From Lasiosphaeris hirsuta (lineage: Eukaryota; Ascomycota; Sordariomycetes; Sordariales; Lasiosphaeriaceae): DNA of 64,000 nucleotides. Positions 54,801 through 64,000 of the stretch are shown one piece after another (position 1 is the stretch's first letter; each line of letters starts with the position of its first letter). A program made the translations under genes and the position numbers. Under the pieces are notes generated by a model. It made no database searches. It was not told the DNA's origin and saw nothing but the letters and a program-made list of their open reading frames with translations. The DNA is taken from NCBI GenBank assembly GCA_030549175.1, contig JAUKUA010000007.1:1798001-1862000 (forward strand), read 5' to 3'.

Positions 54801-56888
54801 CTCTACCTCGCTGATGAGTTTCTTAAAAGAGCCGAAACGAGTGATATCCTCCACGACAACCCTCATTTGTCCAGCCTCGGACGGTTTCGACAAAGAGCGC
54901 CCGTTGAGTTGATCTACCAGCTTACCGCTTCGGTGATTTCCCGACTGAGGATGGAAAAGAGGCCCAACTTTTCCGATCGCCAACTAGCGATAAACTTGCT
55001 CAGACTCCTCATCACCAGCGAGCGCCCGGTTCTTGCGTGGGATCTAATCCGCGACATGGTCATCAACCGGCCAGGCGAGAGCTCGTGGCATCGCCATGTC
55101 TTCACCATCAAGTTCTTCTCGTCCCTCTCGGCCAAGGATGCGAGGTTCTGCTTGGAGGATATTTCGAAGGCTATGGTTGAGCGACTGAAGAGCCAGGCGC
55201 AAAACAAAGAGCCAACAACCCCTGATGAAGAGGCTTCTGGTGGAGAAAATGCTGGTGAGGCCACCACAAAGCCCGCCATAAAAGTCACCACTGTCAAGCT
55301 GCTTGCCGAAGTTCTGCGCGGTTCCAAATTCACAGACGAATTGACTATCTGCAGGATTCTTGGCGATATCCTTGAGAGTGCCAGACACATTGATATCCGC
55401 GTTGCCGCCACCCAGAGTTTAATCGAGGTTTTCAACACCGCAGATAATGGCGAAGTCAAGTCAGCAGTTTTGGAGTATCTGCGGCTTCATGTTGTTCCTG
55501 CTGCCGCTTCCCTGGACGAAAGTCGCGTAATGACGAACGAAGATTGGGGCAAGGCCGAAATGGACTCAACTGTTCCGGATGTCAATGACATTTATAATCG
55601 TCCTCTGCTCGGACTTCTTCTCTACCCCGGAATAATGACCCCCGAGTGGAAGGAAATATGGACCACAGCGCTGTTGGGGGAGGTCTTGGAATTGTCCGTT
55701 GAGAACAGCAGGAGGTGGGTACAATTGTTCCTGAAGGCAAACCGTTTTGGTTTCCTAGAGGAAGAGGATCTACCTGCACTTCCCATAGAGCGCAGCTTGC
55801 TAGGAACTCTACTTCGAGACCGTAGCGAGTGCATCACAGCCGAGGTTTTCGACCTACTCCAAAAACTGGTCATGACAAACCTCAGTCCCCCACCCAACAT
55901 TGCCGCAATCACCAAAGCGATCAAGAGAGACCCCGTCGTCTTCGGCTCCAACGGCGGCAAACATTGGCTGTGGCTCTTTAGCAACAAATCCTCCGCCCTG
56001 GGCCTCGGCGCCGAAGTCGCCGCCACGATGCTCAACAAACCCGCCTTATTCTGGACCTTCCACCGCCATCCTAACGGCGTCACTGTGGACTCCGTCCAGA
56101 TGTTCATCTTCTCTCTCGCTGAAATCCTAATCTTCTCCTCGGACGGTGACAAATTCAACCGCCTCCTTCGAGCCCTCACTGACTACTCGGAGCCATTCGA
56201 TCTTGCCGCCTACCGAACCAACACGCGTCCCGTCATCACAGGAATCGTGGCGCTCATCGACAAGCTCCGCACCCCCGCCTGGCAGGCTGACCCTCGCCGC
56301 CGCCCACGCACCCTCCCTGACACGTTCCCGTTGAGCCTGCAGCTGATGCGATACCCGTCAAGCTCTACCGAGATAGTCGTGTTCGCCGAGGACATCGTCG
56401 CGAGGGTGGATGCGCTGGAGCAACGAATCGGGCCATTGGGGACGCCATACCATGAGAATTGGGAGAAGCTGAGGCGGACGGTGTTAGAGAATACCGCGGT
56501 TGTCGCGCAAGAAGACTTTTTGCGCATTGCGGCTGCTTTGGTGGAGCGAATTGAGGTGAGGGATACGGCGCGGGGGCTACAGCATCCAGGTTTGGCGGAG
56601 CATTTGGTCGTTGAGCTGGCAGCTCAGTTGATCCAGGAGGGAGGGGACCCGGGAGATGAGTGGATTGTGAGGTGGGCTCGGGTGTTTTTCGATGAGAGAC
56701 TGGCATCGAGCAAGGTTGAGGTTTTCAGAGAGCTATCGGCGGCGACGTTCAGGATTATTTGGGCTGGTGTGCAGGCTGGAAAGCCACGATATCGGTTTTG
56801 GTCCAAGTACGAATGGGCATGGGTTGCGCGGTTGAAGGACAAGGCCGAGAAGGTGGAGAGTGGTGAAGCGAGCGAACTGGATGAATAG
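51843..56888 (+). CDS. Large intronless protein of unknown function (1681 residues)
   Basis: One uninterrupted frame of 1681 codons runs from the ATG at 51843 (CGAAATGGCC). The sequence is dominated by amphipathic helices, for example TSILGYAIKYLAKVLRSESG and LVMTNLSPPPNIAAITKAIK, giving an alpha-solenoid impression (HEAT/ARM-like), but no repeat unit or domain is recognised. I see no signal peptide, membrane segment, zinc finger or nucleotide-binding motif. A Pro-rich linker (PEPPQPKPPGPVFPAADH) lies near residue 860 and an acidic Glu/Gly-rich linker (TTPDEEASGGENAGEATTKP) near 1125. I think similar long proteins occur in other filamentous fungi. The frame continues for 40 acidic codons after the TAG. 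Length and clean frame over 5 kb argue for a functional gene. Confidence 0.85.
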   Translation: MANSTFNHRLRTGTPAQVLQTLREAIENTSTAELTSQLLSAVETDSIPPTVLHIYIPLSRDPKAILAALEQTHSTSILGYAIKYLAKVLRSESGFASTWTALGGAPGIARLMRELSVANVDRLCRALGSTGSALAARDTREQSMSELLDLLCRHDPAEAVSNRDPRPLRSSYKHLAGACTAEVSMQWETESWSERGLENLYRAHLDAYGQQALRVCLSPGIKKLNLRSLAKPLMLNPAFLVAILTRITLRDAKDLHINPSDFFNLLALPLAKRAEQRKPLAVVGLRGQVWSREIWELIALCLKKHPDLAEELNFKRGGLLWLAINRWDRAATEEFNLMFGMDLLQSLMRLVPASQIPNLCDLPKVLGAVSRRHRYDLLVQTLCLPGKYGINIASPEISDKAKLSNLLHHSKDIFTFELFESLPVDQSLSLLDLLSELSPDNAFLRQSDQGSRPITNRADHETRLVYEDFTIIRCFLLGFLAPTDPRRRDSKLWNSIEDIVEARKAHAAQCHDWARRYLGAQSALILCIVSGFSQLYSKTLLWARRFDKDVHVVGQLYGDGIRTEEGLDLLCGIPSKLRLSTRAVTMVEEDIRNGNRIILQLLDAAAGGLQEPFFAAHMWYDVKKLASNVVARRFRFINAFQSENGLSDEEVYDLVWQSTLDMLVKAEKFALQEEHERLCFAQLQGPLSCSIPENSQAHVWKFLDNLARARDELWQQERIRRRPSVSTLGFPWPKGLPAHFLCNLRFRDTSPSLPYVLARAEAVVFGNPKVLLSPPPEDEESQDAIEGFVDDYDACLQIFVDYQNSQITDRHARLVRAWNYANTHLTGDRMTAEEARIFWYRLASFRPQAHKSIAPEPPQPKPPGPVFPAADHAADPTEWHPNPTKKSTKTIVRELDFTCLDSMLIKAYSAELSWPFRRQASRQKTTATIPARPSLWDLYQYEKPLSGETADAFVAAGILSLNSKAGSDTSLLMRPYPTAEDPRFPALYLADEFLKRAETSDILHDNPHLSSLGRFRQRAPVELIYQLTASVISRLRMEKRPNFSDRQLAINLLRLLITSERPVLAWDLIRDMVINRPGESSWHRHVFTIKFFSSLSAKDARFCLEDISKAMVERLKSQAQNKEPTTPDEEASGGENAGEATTKPAIKVTTVKLLAEVLRGSKFTDELTICRILGDILESARHIDIRVAATQSLIEVFNTADNGEVKSAVLEYLRLHVVPAAASLDESRVMTNEDWGKAEMDSTVPDVNDIYNRPLLGLLLYPGIMTPEWKEIWTTALLGEVLELSVENSRRWVQLFLKANRFGFLEEEDLPALPIERSLLGTLLRDRSECITAEVFDLLQKLVMTNLSPPPNIAAITKAIKRDPVVFGSNGGKHWLWLFSNKSSALGLGAEVAATMLNKPALFWTFHRHPNGVTVDSVQMFIFSLAEILIFSSDGDKFNRLLRALTDYSEPFDLAAYRTNTRPVITGIVALIDKLRTPAWQADPRRRPRTLPDTFPLSLQLMRYPSSSTEIVVFAEDIVARVDALEQRIGPLGTPYHENWEKLRRTVLENTAVVAQEDFLRIAAALVERIEVRDTARGLQHPGLAEHLVVELAAQLIQEGGDPGDEWIVRWARVFFDERLASSKVEVFRELSAATFRIIWAGVQAGKPRYRFWSKYEWAWVARLKDKAEKVESGEASELDE

Positions 56889-57011
56889 GATGATGGTAGT
56901 GAGCTGGATGAGGATATTGAACTGGATGAGTATCATGGGCATGACAAGTCTGATGAGTCTGATGAGTCTGTTGAGTGCTATGATGAGTACGGGCAGTACG
57001 ATAGGTACTAG
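56889..57011 (+). other. In-frame acidic extension after the stop codon
   Basis: After TAG at 56886-56888 the same frame stays open for 40 codons, DDGSELDEDIELDEYHGHDK then SDESDESVECYDEYGQYDRY, to a second TAG at 57009-57011. The extension repeats the (S/I)ELDE pattern that ends the annotated protein, so it looks like former or conditional coding sequence. Confidence 0.6.
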
Positions 57012-58537
57012 GATATTTGATTAAGCGAAACAGGATCAAGAGTAGATGTCTCGGCTGGCTTACGGTATTAGCATAGGATTGTAAAGAAGCGCTGCATGAT
57101 TCTCAACAACTCGGTGTCCGACAGCACGAGAAGAAACTATGCCATGATAACTACCATGAATACAACATCGGGCTTTATACTGATTTTGTCAAGGCGATAG
57201 AGTTTGGGCCACCTACGGCTGACTAGGGACATAGGGCAGAAAGATGAAAGACTGCATTGCTTACATTGCGACGACGCTCTGATGTCTACATCGAGGGTGT
57301 GACAGATGACCGTGGGACTCCTCGAATCTCGGAGGGCACTACTACCCTATTACTACCGGGCACTAGTAGGGGGCACTGGATCAATATTGCCGTTCAAGGC
57401 TATCACTGTTATAAACTATTGTCATTTATTTACTTTTTTATTGATTTAGAAATACCCTATCTAGGCGTGCTATTCTACTTTATTAACCTTAATTATTAAG
57501 AACTTGATAACGCCGGGTATAGTGTTAAAAAAACAAAGTAAACCTTGAGTTATAAAACCTTATCTGAGTATCTACCCCCATACTATAACAAATAAAGGAG
57601 TGGTAGCTTACAATACTTACATATACTTACATAGATGTCACAGCATAGTAATTGACACACAATCTAACTACTAATGCGCTATCTTAAAAAGGGAAGCCAG
57701 AATTTTAAGTAGATACTTAGAAACTAGGCTGTATATTATGTACTGTTAGCCAGTGCCATTACAATAGACTATATATCACACACACAGCATAGTAGCAATA
57801 TAGTATATGTATAGTGTATAATTATGGCATTATAATCATAGTCAGATTTATTAGCTATATTGAAGCACCTAAATTTCCCATCCAAATAGGCCCTCTTTGG
57901 GTGACAGCTAGAATTTAAAGGAAACGTAGGGGTAGGGATAGGGGTGTAAAATACCGCTACTATTTAACATTAGGATATATCTATTGAAAATTCACTCTTT
58001 TCAACTGGTAAGAATAAAAATCTGATTTAAATAGTGATAGCTATGAGTCTCCGTATGGTTCGCCGGGTACAGAGGGGGGGGGGGAGGGGGGATCACAGTA
58101 CATACCTGCTGCGACCGACCTGGCTTTCGCCTATAGTTCAGGCGTAGCGTGTGGGCACTGCAATATGGAGACTCCTGCAGTTACTAACGGGAGCTCCCTG
58201 CATGGAAGCCCGAGTCACCGGGCCAATCCCGGGTCCAGTCACTTCGTACAGGAGGAGCTGCCCGTGCTCTCTGCTGGAAGATCTAGAGCTCCTGAGACCT
58301 TACTATCCGACATTTGCGGCTGGTCGTGAACCCTCATAAGGAAAGTCCCCCAGCAAATCTGAGCCCCCTCCTCCCTCCCACATGATCATCCGAAGGCGGA
58401 TTGGCCTTCACCAAAACTTAGAATTTGATCAGTTCCTCCACTCCCAGCAACACGGCTTGCCATGGAAAAACACACAATCGCCCTGATCCTCGCGGGAGGG
58501 ACGCAAAAGCTGAGCTGTTTTTTTTTTCCCTCACGTG
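57012..58537. other. AT-rich stretch, probable RIP-affected repeat
   Basis: From about 57400 to 58060 the sequence is strongly AT-rich with many TA steps and no coding frame. A G-run with one interruption lies at about 58074-58091. The more balanced part at 58140-58340 has a 62-codon frame without resemblance. Confidence 0.45.
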
Positions 58538-59390
58538 TCACGTCGTCATCCTCTCCTGCTGCTTGGCCTTGCGTGGCCTTCCTCTCCCTCTAGAGCCCGG
58601 TCTTTTACACTTTTCGAGATGAAGCTCGTGTTCCATTAGTCGTTCGGTTGTTGCGCCGCACCAGCAGCCGAAGGGGCCCTTCTTCTGACACCGTGACTGG
58701 GGGTTCCCGATGGCCTTTTCGACGTGGCGCATGTGGTGATCCTTGCGGGGCGATTTCGATCCGCATGGACAAATGAAATATAGTGTGCTGGCGGACTGGT
58801 GAACTTGAGCCGTCTCGCGATGGCGGTCTCGAGATCTAGCATCCGAGAACTTGATTTGACATCCGGCTAGTCCGCAGCTGATTGTCTGGGGAGCATGCTT
58901 TTGGTTGTGGTGCTTCCTGATGATCCATTAGCCGGGGGCCCGAGATAAAAATACTGATGCTTCGACTTACTTGAGCTGTTCCTCGTCCCTGAAACGTTCA
59001 CCACAATCGTTGCACGTCTCAATGACCGAGGCAGCCTTGTTCTCTCTTAGCGAAGTTTTGCCCGGCTGCGACGACTCAACGCGAGCCAGACTTGGTGGCG
59101 TTGCGAAAGTGTATTCGAGTGGGGGTTGCGAGGGCGAGAGAGAAGGACGGAATGTTGTGCCAGGGGTTAATGACGAACGAGGGCCGCCAAAGAGCTCGTC
59201 AAGTGCAGAATTGACATCATAATTGTCAGTAACGGTGCTTGGCTCATATGGGCTCAAAGCAATGTTGTCGCTTTCAGATGTCTGTTCCGGGTCGCTCGAG
59301 GGAAAATCAGAGTGGCTGGAAAAGAAATACAAGTCGGGAAACGAATCAAAGACTAGCGATGGGTCGGGCCAGCCCTGTCCTAATATCTGA
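58538..59390 (-). CDS. C2H2-type zinc-finger protein (5' end unresolved)
   Basis: Two exons can be joined: about 59390-58971 and 58916-58538, linked by a GTAAGT..CATCAG intron that restores CNDCGERFRDEEQLKKHHNQ KH. This is a C2H2 finger (Cys-x2-Cys-x12-His-x4/5-His type). A second cysteine/histidine unit follows (CGLAGCQIKFSDARSRDRHR), then FICPCGSKSPRKDHHMRHVE and a Cys-rich FGCWCGATTERLMEHELHLE. The tail is basic (GSRGRGRPRKAKQQERMTT), resembling an AT-hook. The upstream part is acidic and Ser/Pro-rich (DFPSSDPEQTSESDNIALSP), like an activation region. The frame is open back to about 59390 without an ATG, so a first exon or start lies upstream. Probably a nuclear regulator; target unknown. 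Confidence 0.65.
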
Positions 59391-60564
59391 TGATCATGAC
59401 TTTCCTCCCGAATGACGAGAGCGCGGGTCTATGCCCGCGCTCTTGTTACCGCGCCAAAGCGGCTGCCTCTTCAGTTGCTGGAAGCGACAAGATGGTCAGA
59501 TTTGTTCTGTGAGGGTACCTAACAATACAATCAAATGTCAGCCTCAGTTCGAGCGAAATGATGGATGGGAGTGCTAGGATGGGTATATGTAAACGTACCG
59601 TAGATGGATCGTTCTAGCGATGGAAGGTGGAAGAGGAAATTGCAAAGAGGGAGCGCGCAACGACAATTTATTACCCTGGGCGAAAGTGTCGTTTGGGGCC
59701 ATATTTCGGACGCAAGTCAGGTTGCCTGCCAGTGGGGTGCTCGCCTTGTTTTGCGGGTGACAAAATGATTAGCTCACAAAATCGGTCCAATCCCCATGTT
59801 GAGGCGTCGTCCTGGTGAGGCATACGTAGCGTAGGTACTACCTAGTCCCCGCCTGATCTTGGGCCATTTCTGTCTGCAGCTGCCAAGGTCCACGTATCGA
59901 GCGGCCATGCCCAATGATGGAAAATGAAGTCCCAGCTGGACTGGTGCCCGTTTCCTCGGATTGGGAAACTCAGCACATGTCCGGCCTCCCATTTGGGCCT
60001 TTATTCTCGAGGTTCAAATATTTTGTCTCCGCCTCGAGAAAATTGGCCTCGAGCTCCGCTGTCAATGTAATGTTGTCCTGCTGAGTGCCAGGAAGCAACC
60101 GACCGGGTAGTGTGCGCTAACAAACAAACCAGGGTTGGATTGTATTGAGTGAGGGTGATAGCACGTATCTATCCTAGTACTCTTTTATCCAATTAATGTA
60201 CTAGGCTTGAATAGGATCGGGTCGGGTCGCATTGGCGACTCTGTACCTCCGAATTCCAACTAGAAACGCCAAGACTCCTGATAACCGGGTTGGCAGCAAG
60301 ATGCGAGCATGAATCAAGTTTTAGTCCCCCGACATTGACGAAAGCGGCTTTCTGTATCGGGTTGCCTTGAGATGCAAATATCCAGGTTGCAGCAGTGTTG
60401 TGGCCAAAGGGCCGACAATTGAGCGGCCGTTTCATTTGGCGCCCTCCCTTCGCCCCTTCCAGTTGTCATTTTCGCAACAGCCAGAGCCTTGCAGGTGGTC
60501 TAATTCTTAAAGCAACTCCTTCCCCGCCCTCGCGCGGTCGCATCCATTAACAACCAGACTCCGC
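59391..60564. other. Intergenic region
   Basis: The stretch holds the promoters of the divergent zinc-finger (-) and CorA-like (+) genes. Apart from the hairpin at 59418-59443 nothing specific was seen. Confidence 0.4.
59418..59443. repeat. 10-bp perfect GC-rich hairpin
   Basis: AGAGCGCGGG (59418-59427) and CCCGCGCTCT (59434-59443) are exact reverse complements around a 6-base loop. It lies just upstream of the visible zinc-finger exon, probably in its leader or first intron. Function is unknown. Confidence 0.6.
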
Positions 60565-62400
60565 ATGCCTCAAAGTCTCGTCATGATGGACGACCCCGAG
60601 GGACTCGCTCTTACGGCCATCAATAGCACGGTCCCAGATGCAGGGGTCGACATTACCGAGCTGAGACTGGACCGCAGCGGCTGTTGGTCAGAGGAACGGC
60701 TACGAGGTCTTCCAGCACTCTTTCTCGGTGCATCCGCGGATCCAAAGTATCCCGTGGTTCTCTATCTACTTGAGGGAGTCGATGACAAAATAAAAGCAGA
60801 ACTTACGGGCCCAAAGAGTCAATTGAAGGTCCCTGCGTCCCTTTTCGAGAACCACCAGGAAGGAGCCCATGTTTTCCTCGACTTGGACGACGACCCATAT
60901 GAGTGTGTCGATACCCCATGTGGTATCTTCTCCACGACGTACCTCAAGCTCGCCTCGCACCAAAAGGACGTGTGGGAGATTGAGAAGGGAATAGAATCCG
61001 GGCGGCCATGGCAACGGACTCGCATGAAGAAGGACCCGGCCGCCATGCGCATCGGACACCACCGCTACGCGCATGCTTCGTCGCCCTACCGGGCATATCA
61101 CCCCCTGAAGGAGGATGGCGGGGAAGTGACCCAGGCAGCTAGGGAAGGGGTTTCGATGTGGTTCGGCCGGACAGCGTCGTCTCAAATTATTGGTTCGCTG
61201 GCATCCAAACCATCACAGTTCGAATCATTGCTTACTCGATTGCTGGCAGGTATTCTCCTCTTTGACCCTCCCAGGAAAATTCGCACAATGGCCAAGAAAT
61301 ACAGATTATTCAGAAAGGAGATGACCACAGTATTAGACACCGACACAATGGTTTTCCCTAGCGCAGTGCCATTTCGAGATGAGTTTCTCAGATATCTCCA
61401 AGACCACGGCCACACGGCGCCTGACAGAGTCTTCCCCGAGTGCCAGCGAATCGTCCGCAAGTGCGCATTGAGAGACGAACGGGTGGTCCTGGGTCGGCTG
61501 AGTCGTTCCTTGGATGAAATGGAGCTTTCCTTCTCCAACGAGGATGGCATACGGCGTGCCATGAACCTGTGGAGAGGCTCCTTTGGACGGTGGAGAAATA
61601 CACTCTTCCATCAAGCGGCTTCGATTAGACACCTACGTAGGACGTTGCCAGATAAGACTCTTCTCGAGGATCCAAACAAAAAGGCACTGCTTCATCAAGC
61701 AAAGTCCCTCGAAGACTTACTCGAGGAGATTGGAATCATGAGCCGGAGACTCGACGGCGCATACCAAGCCATCATGGCAACCATGAGCATTGCTGAGAGC
61801 GGGCGGGCCATTGAGGAAACGGAAGCGGTGTCCAAGTTGACAAAGCTCGCCTTCTTCTTCATTCCGCTTGCCCTAGTTGCTACCATCTTTGGCATGAACC
61901 TTCCCGTAAGTATCGCTTGCCATCCATTCACAACGCGGCTTTTGGGGTCTGCTATTAACATGAGTGTGAAATTCTAGGAATTCGAAGGGAAGCTAAGTCT
62001 CTCCATTTGGGTCGTCTCCTCGGTGATCGTAACCTTTATCTCATACGTCGTTCTTCACTTCAGAGAGCTTTGGGGTCTGACGAAGAAAAGCGATGATCTA
62101 ATCACGAACCCAGTTCACCGGTTTACTGGCAGAGTCATGCGAGGTATCGGCATGAGTGATCCGAAGAAGGGCAATACGCAAGTCAGGGTGAAGGTTGTCT
62201 CCGTAATCCTTGAGCTATGCTGTCTCTGTGCTGCAGGATTAGTATCTTTTTTGTTATACTCCTCTGCATTACTTTCATGGGCTTTTTCACAGAATCTGGG
62301 TGGCCCGGCAAATGCTCTGATTTTCTCTTCTTTAGCTGGCTTTATACTTCTGGCAATTTGGGGATATATGTATTGGACAAGGCTCAGGTTCTATCAGTAG
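60565..62400 (+). CDS. CorA-like divalent cation transporter
   Basis: Likely a membrane magnesium or metal-ion channel. Exons are 60565-61905 and 61978-62400, giving 587 residues; the junction reads FGMNLP-EFEGKLS. The long cytosolic N-terminal domain ends in a helical stretch (LEEIGIMSRRLDGAYQAIMA), followed by the first membrane helix LAFFFIPLALVATIFGMN with the signature GMN at 443-445 and the second helix IWVVSSVIVTFISYVVLHF. Unusually, two further hydrophobic helices follow (VVSVILELCCLCAAGLVSF and ANALIFSSLAGFILLAIWGY), so it belongs to the extended fungal CorA-like type rather than the plain two-helix CorA/ALR. The ATG at 60565 opens the frame; MVM downstream are weaker alternatives. 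The frame is intact. Confidence 0.88.
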
Positions 62401-62668
62401 GGACGCCAGACTACCTACCCACAATGGCCACACCCGCCACTGCTTTTATGGTCTCTACTCCCATGGCATACGCACTCGTCCCTTTTGATGTCGTCCTGGT
62501 GGAGAGCATCCGGGCTGGCCTAGATCGTCCAATAGCACCAATTCAGGGTCCAATCACCCGTGCCAATACCTGTGAGGTTCGATAACGCCTTGCCACTCCA
62601 GCCGGTCAATCACTGGATGCGACTGAGGCTTGGTGCCCGAACAACGCCCAGGAGTGCGACTCTCAGTG
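62401..62668. other. 3' flank of the CorA-like gene
   Basis: This short spacer separates the transporter stop codon from the LINE insertion. No gene is visible. Confidence 0.4.
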
Positions 62669-62683
62669 TGCCTTGTAGCCACC
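62669..62683 (+). repeat. Left copy of target-site duplication
   Basis: TGCCTTGTAGCCACC occurs here and again, exactly, at 63694-63708, bracketing the LINE-like segment. Confidence 0.8.
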
Positions 62684-63693
62684 AGACTTCCCCCGAACAT
62701 CATTTTCCAAGGACGCTCTGACCAATCACGTCGTAGTATTGGCCACCACCTTGGGGAACGTTCGGCCGGGAAGCTCTCCTTCTCCAGGGTTGAGGATCCT
62801 GGTTTTGCCCTTCCGATATCCTCACCAACAATATCGCGGCCGAAGCTGTTACGACGGTGCGATACGCTCCTTGGCGCGAGACATTTTATCGACGCCGAAG
62901 CGGGAATGAAGCACCGAAGGAGGCAGCCCATGTTGGCTGTAAGCCTAACACCCGCTCTACGCGGGAATGGGATTCTAGGGGCTTGAGATGCCTAGTCTCC
63001 CACTTCCTCTCAACTTCCAAGAGCGCGCGGGGCCGCTCATCGATGGGCTATTTCGAAAGCCCTCGGAGCCCCGACTACGGCAACGACAAAGGGGCGCGAA
63101 CCTACTCCCCATCGCTACCAAGACCGAGGAGGAGGAGGGGAAAGAGAGAGCGGCGGAGGTTACTCTGACTCCCAGATCGTTAGGCTGGGCTGGGCCGTAA
63201 CGAGGGGGGAGGGGCGGACGGCTCACCATTGGCCGGTGGATACGGGCGGCTATGCTGGCCAATGGGGGAAACTACGGGTGAGAGGAAGCTACCTGTTAGG
63301 CGGTTAAGCAGCTTGATTGGCGGTGGGGAGAACAAAACGGGGAATCCTAACGAAAACCATCCGACTGAGGGCACCGTGAGGTTGAGGGTTACGGCGCCGG
63401 AAGACAGGACACCCTGGGGCCCGCTTTTTAGGGGGCCCGGTTAGTCCCTTATCTCCGAGGGACTCTACGTAGTGCGTGGGAATACGGCTGCCTAGGGAGA
63501 AGGGGGGGGGGGGGTGACGCTCCCCTGCCGTAGTATCGTTCCGACCTTCGGGCTTTAGATCGAGGCTATGGTATATGTCCTGGGGCTAGTTAGCGGCCTG
63601 GCGTTGTGGCCGACCACGCGAGTTGGCCATGTGCGATTGCCCCTTCGGGGCAAAACCCTGCACAATTTCAACATCAATCAATCAATCAATCCA
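62684..63693 (+). mobile_element. 5'-truncated LINE-like retrotransposon (Tad-type tail)
   Basis: The 1010-base insert is flanked by a 15-bp direct duplication and ends in (ATCA)n (about 63672-63692), the kind of short tandem tail seen on fungal Tad-like non-LTR elements. Just before the tail is CCCCTTCGGGGC, a small hairpin also typical of such 3' ends. No reverse transcriptase frame is present, so the copy is strongly 5'-truncated. It contains GC-rich 3' UTR-like sequence and a G-run near 63501. It inserted about 270 bases behind the CorA-like gene. Confidence 0.8.
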
Positions 63694-63708
63694 TGCCTTG
63701 TAGCCACC
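63694..63708 (+). repeat. Right copy of target-site duplication
   Basis: This is the exact match to 62669-62683 and immediately follows the (ATCA)n tail. Confidence 0.8.
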
Positions 63709-64000
63709 TTTGCGCCGACCAATATCAACAGGCCACTCGCCTTCAGCGGCAGCAACCAAAGCTAGTGGATATCTAGAAGTCTGCATTTACTGCCTGCGCG
63801 CCACGTAAACTCGGAGCTATGCACCTTGGGAATGAAAGGAGGTTTGGATCCCTGCTAAGAATCATGAAGGGCGAAGGTCTTTGAGGCTAGGACCATCATC
63901 ACTCTTGGTTCAGAGCGGAAACAACATCCCGGCACTAAGTACATGGAGGGGCATCGTGGTCAAATACGATGAGAAGAGCTGTCTCTGCCGCCGCGTGGGG
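63709..64000. other. Non-genic end of window
   Basis: The sequence after the insertion contains no recognisable gene. Confidence 0.35.

Overview
The window is nuclear DNA of a filamentous ascomycete (Pezizomycotina, most likely a sordariomycete). The reasons are: genes broken by short GT-AG introns of about 50-100 bases, HET-domain genes both intact and decayed, fungus-specific families (AcuK/ERT1 zinc-cluster activator, GH30 subfamily 7 type glycosidase, 2EXR, DUF3669 and DUF3638 proteins), C-to-T type nonsense changes that look like repeat-induced point mutation (RIP), and intron-containing tRNA genes. I cannot name the species.

Layout. 1-2.4 kb: mostly non-genic, with a broken F-box-like relic on the minus strand. 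2.4-13.2 kb: conserved housekeeping genes, namely xanthine dehydrogenase (+, three exons), meiotic TPR protein SPO22/ZIP4 (-, eight exons) and an AcuK/AcuM-type activator of gluconeogenesis (-, six exons, two of them micro-exons). 14.9-17.4 kb: a HET-domain pseudogene. 17.7-29.8 kb: secreted GH30 glycosidase, calpain-like protease with a long Lys/Glu tail, RING/TRAF-type zinc-finger protein and ubiquitin chain elongation factor UFD2, all on +. 30.5-36.2 kb: an intact HET-domain gene, a tRNA-Thr-like gene, a small protein with tandem CCFS repeats and a PPxY motif, and a RING-H2 ubiquitin ligase.

36.2-51 kb is an accessory, decayed block. It holds AT-rich DNA, a MULE transposase relic, tRNA-Ala(TGC), a fragment of a giant DUF3638 protein, a divergent SAR1-like GTPase lacking two nucleotide-binding residues, a five-copy tandem repeat of about 154 bp ending just upstream of a 2EXR gene, and convergent DUF3669 and HET pseudogenes. 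51.8-57.0 kb: one intronless 1681-codon gene of unknown function whose frame continues 40 acidic codons past its stop. 57.0-58.1 kb is AT-rich. 58.5-59.4 kb: C2H2 zinc-finger gene (5' end unresolved). 60.6-62.4 kb: CorA-like divalent cation transporter. 62.7-63.7 kb: a 5'-truncated LINE-like insertion with a 15-bp target-site duplication and an (ATCA)n tail.

The genes do not form one pathway or an obvious biosynthetic cluster. Several act in protein turnover (UFD2, RING-H2, RING/TRAF, calpain), but they are separate units. I found no clear-cut new system. The best candidates for a second look are the SAR1-like paralog, the CCFS-repeat protein, the 154-bp repeat array, the stop codon followed by an acidic extension, and the LINE insertion. 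Exon boundaries come from splice consensus plus reading-frame continuity; they were not checked against transcripts.
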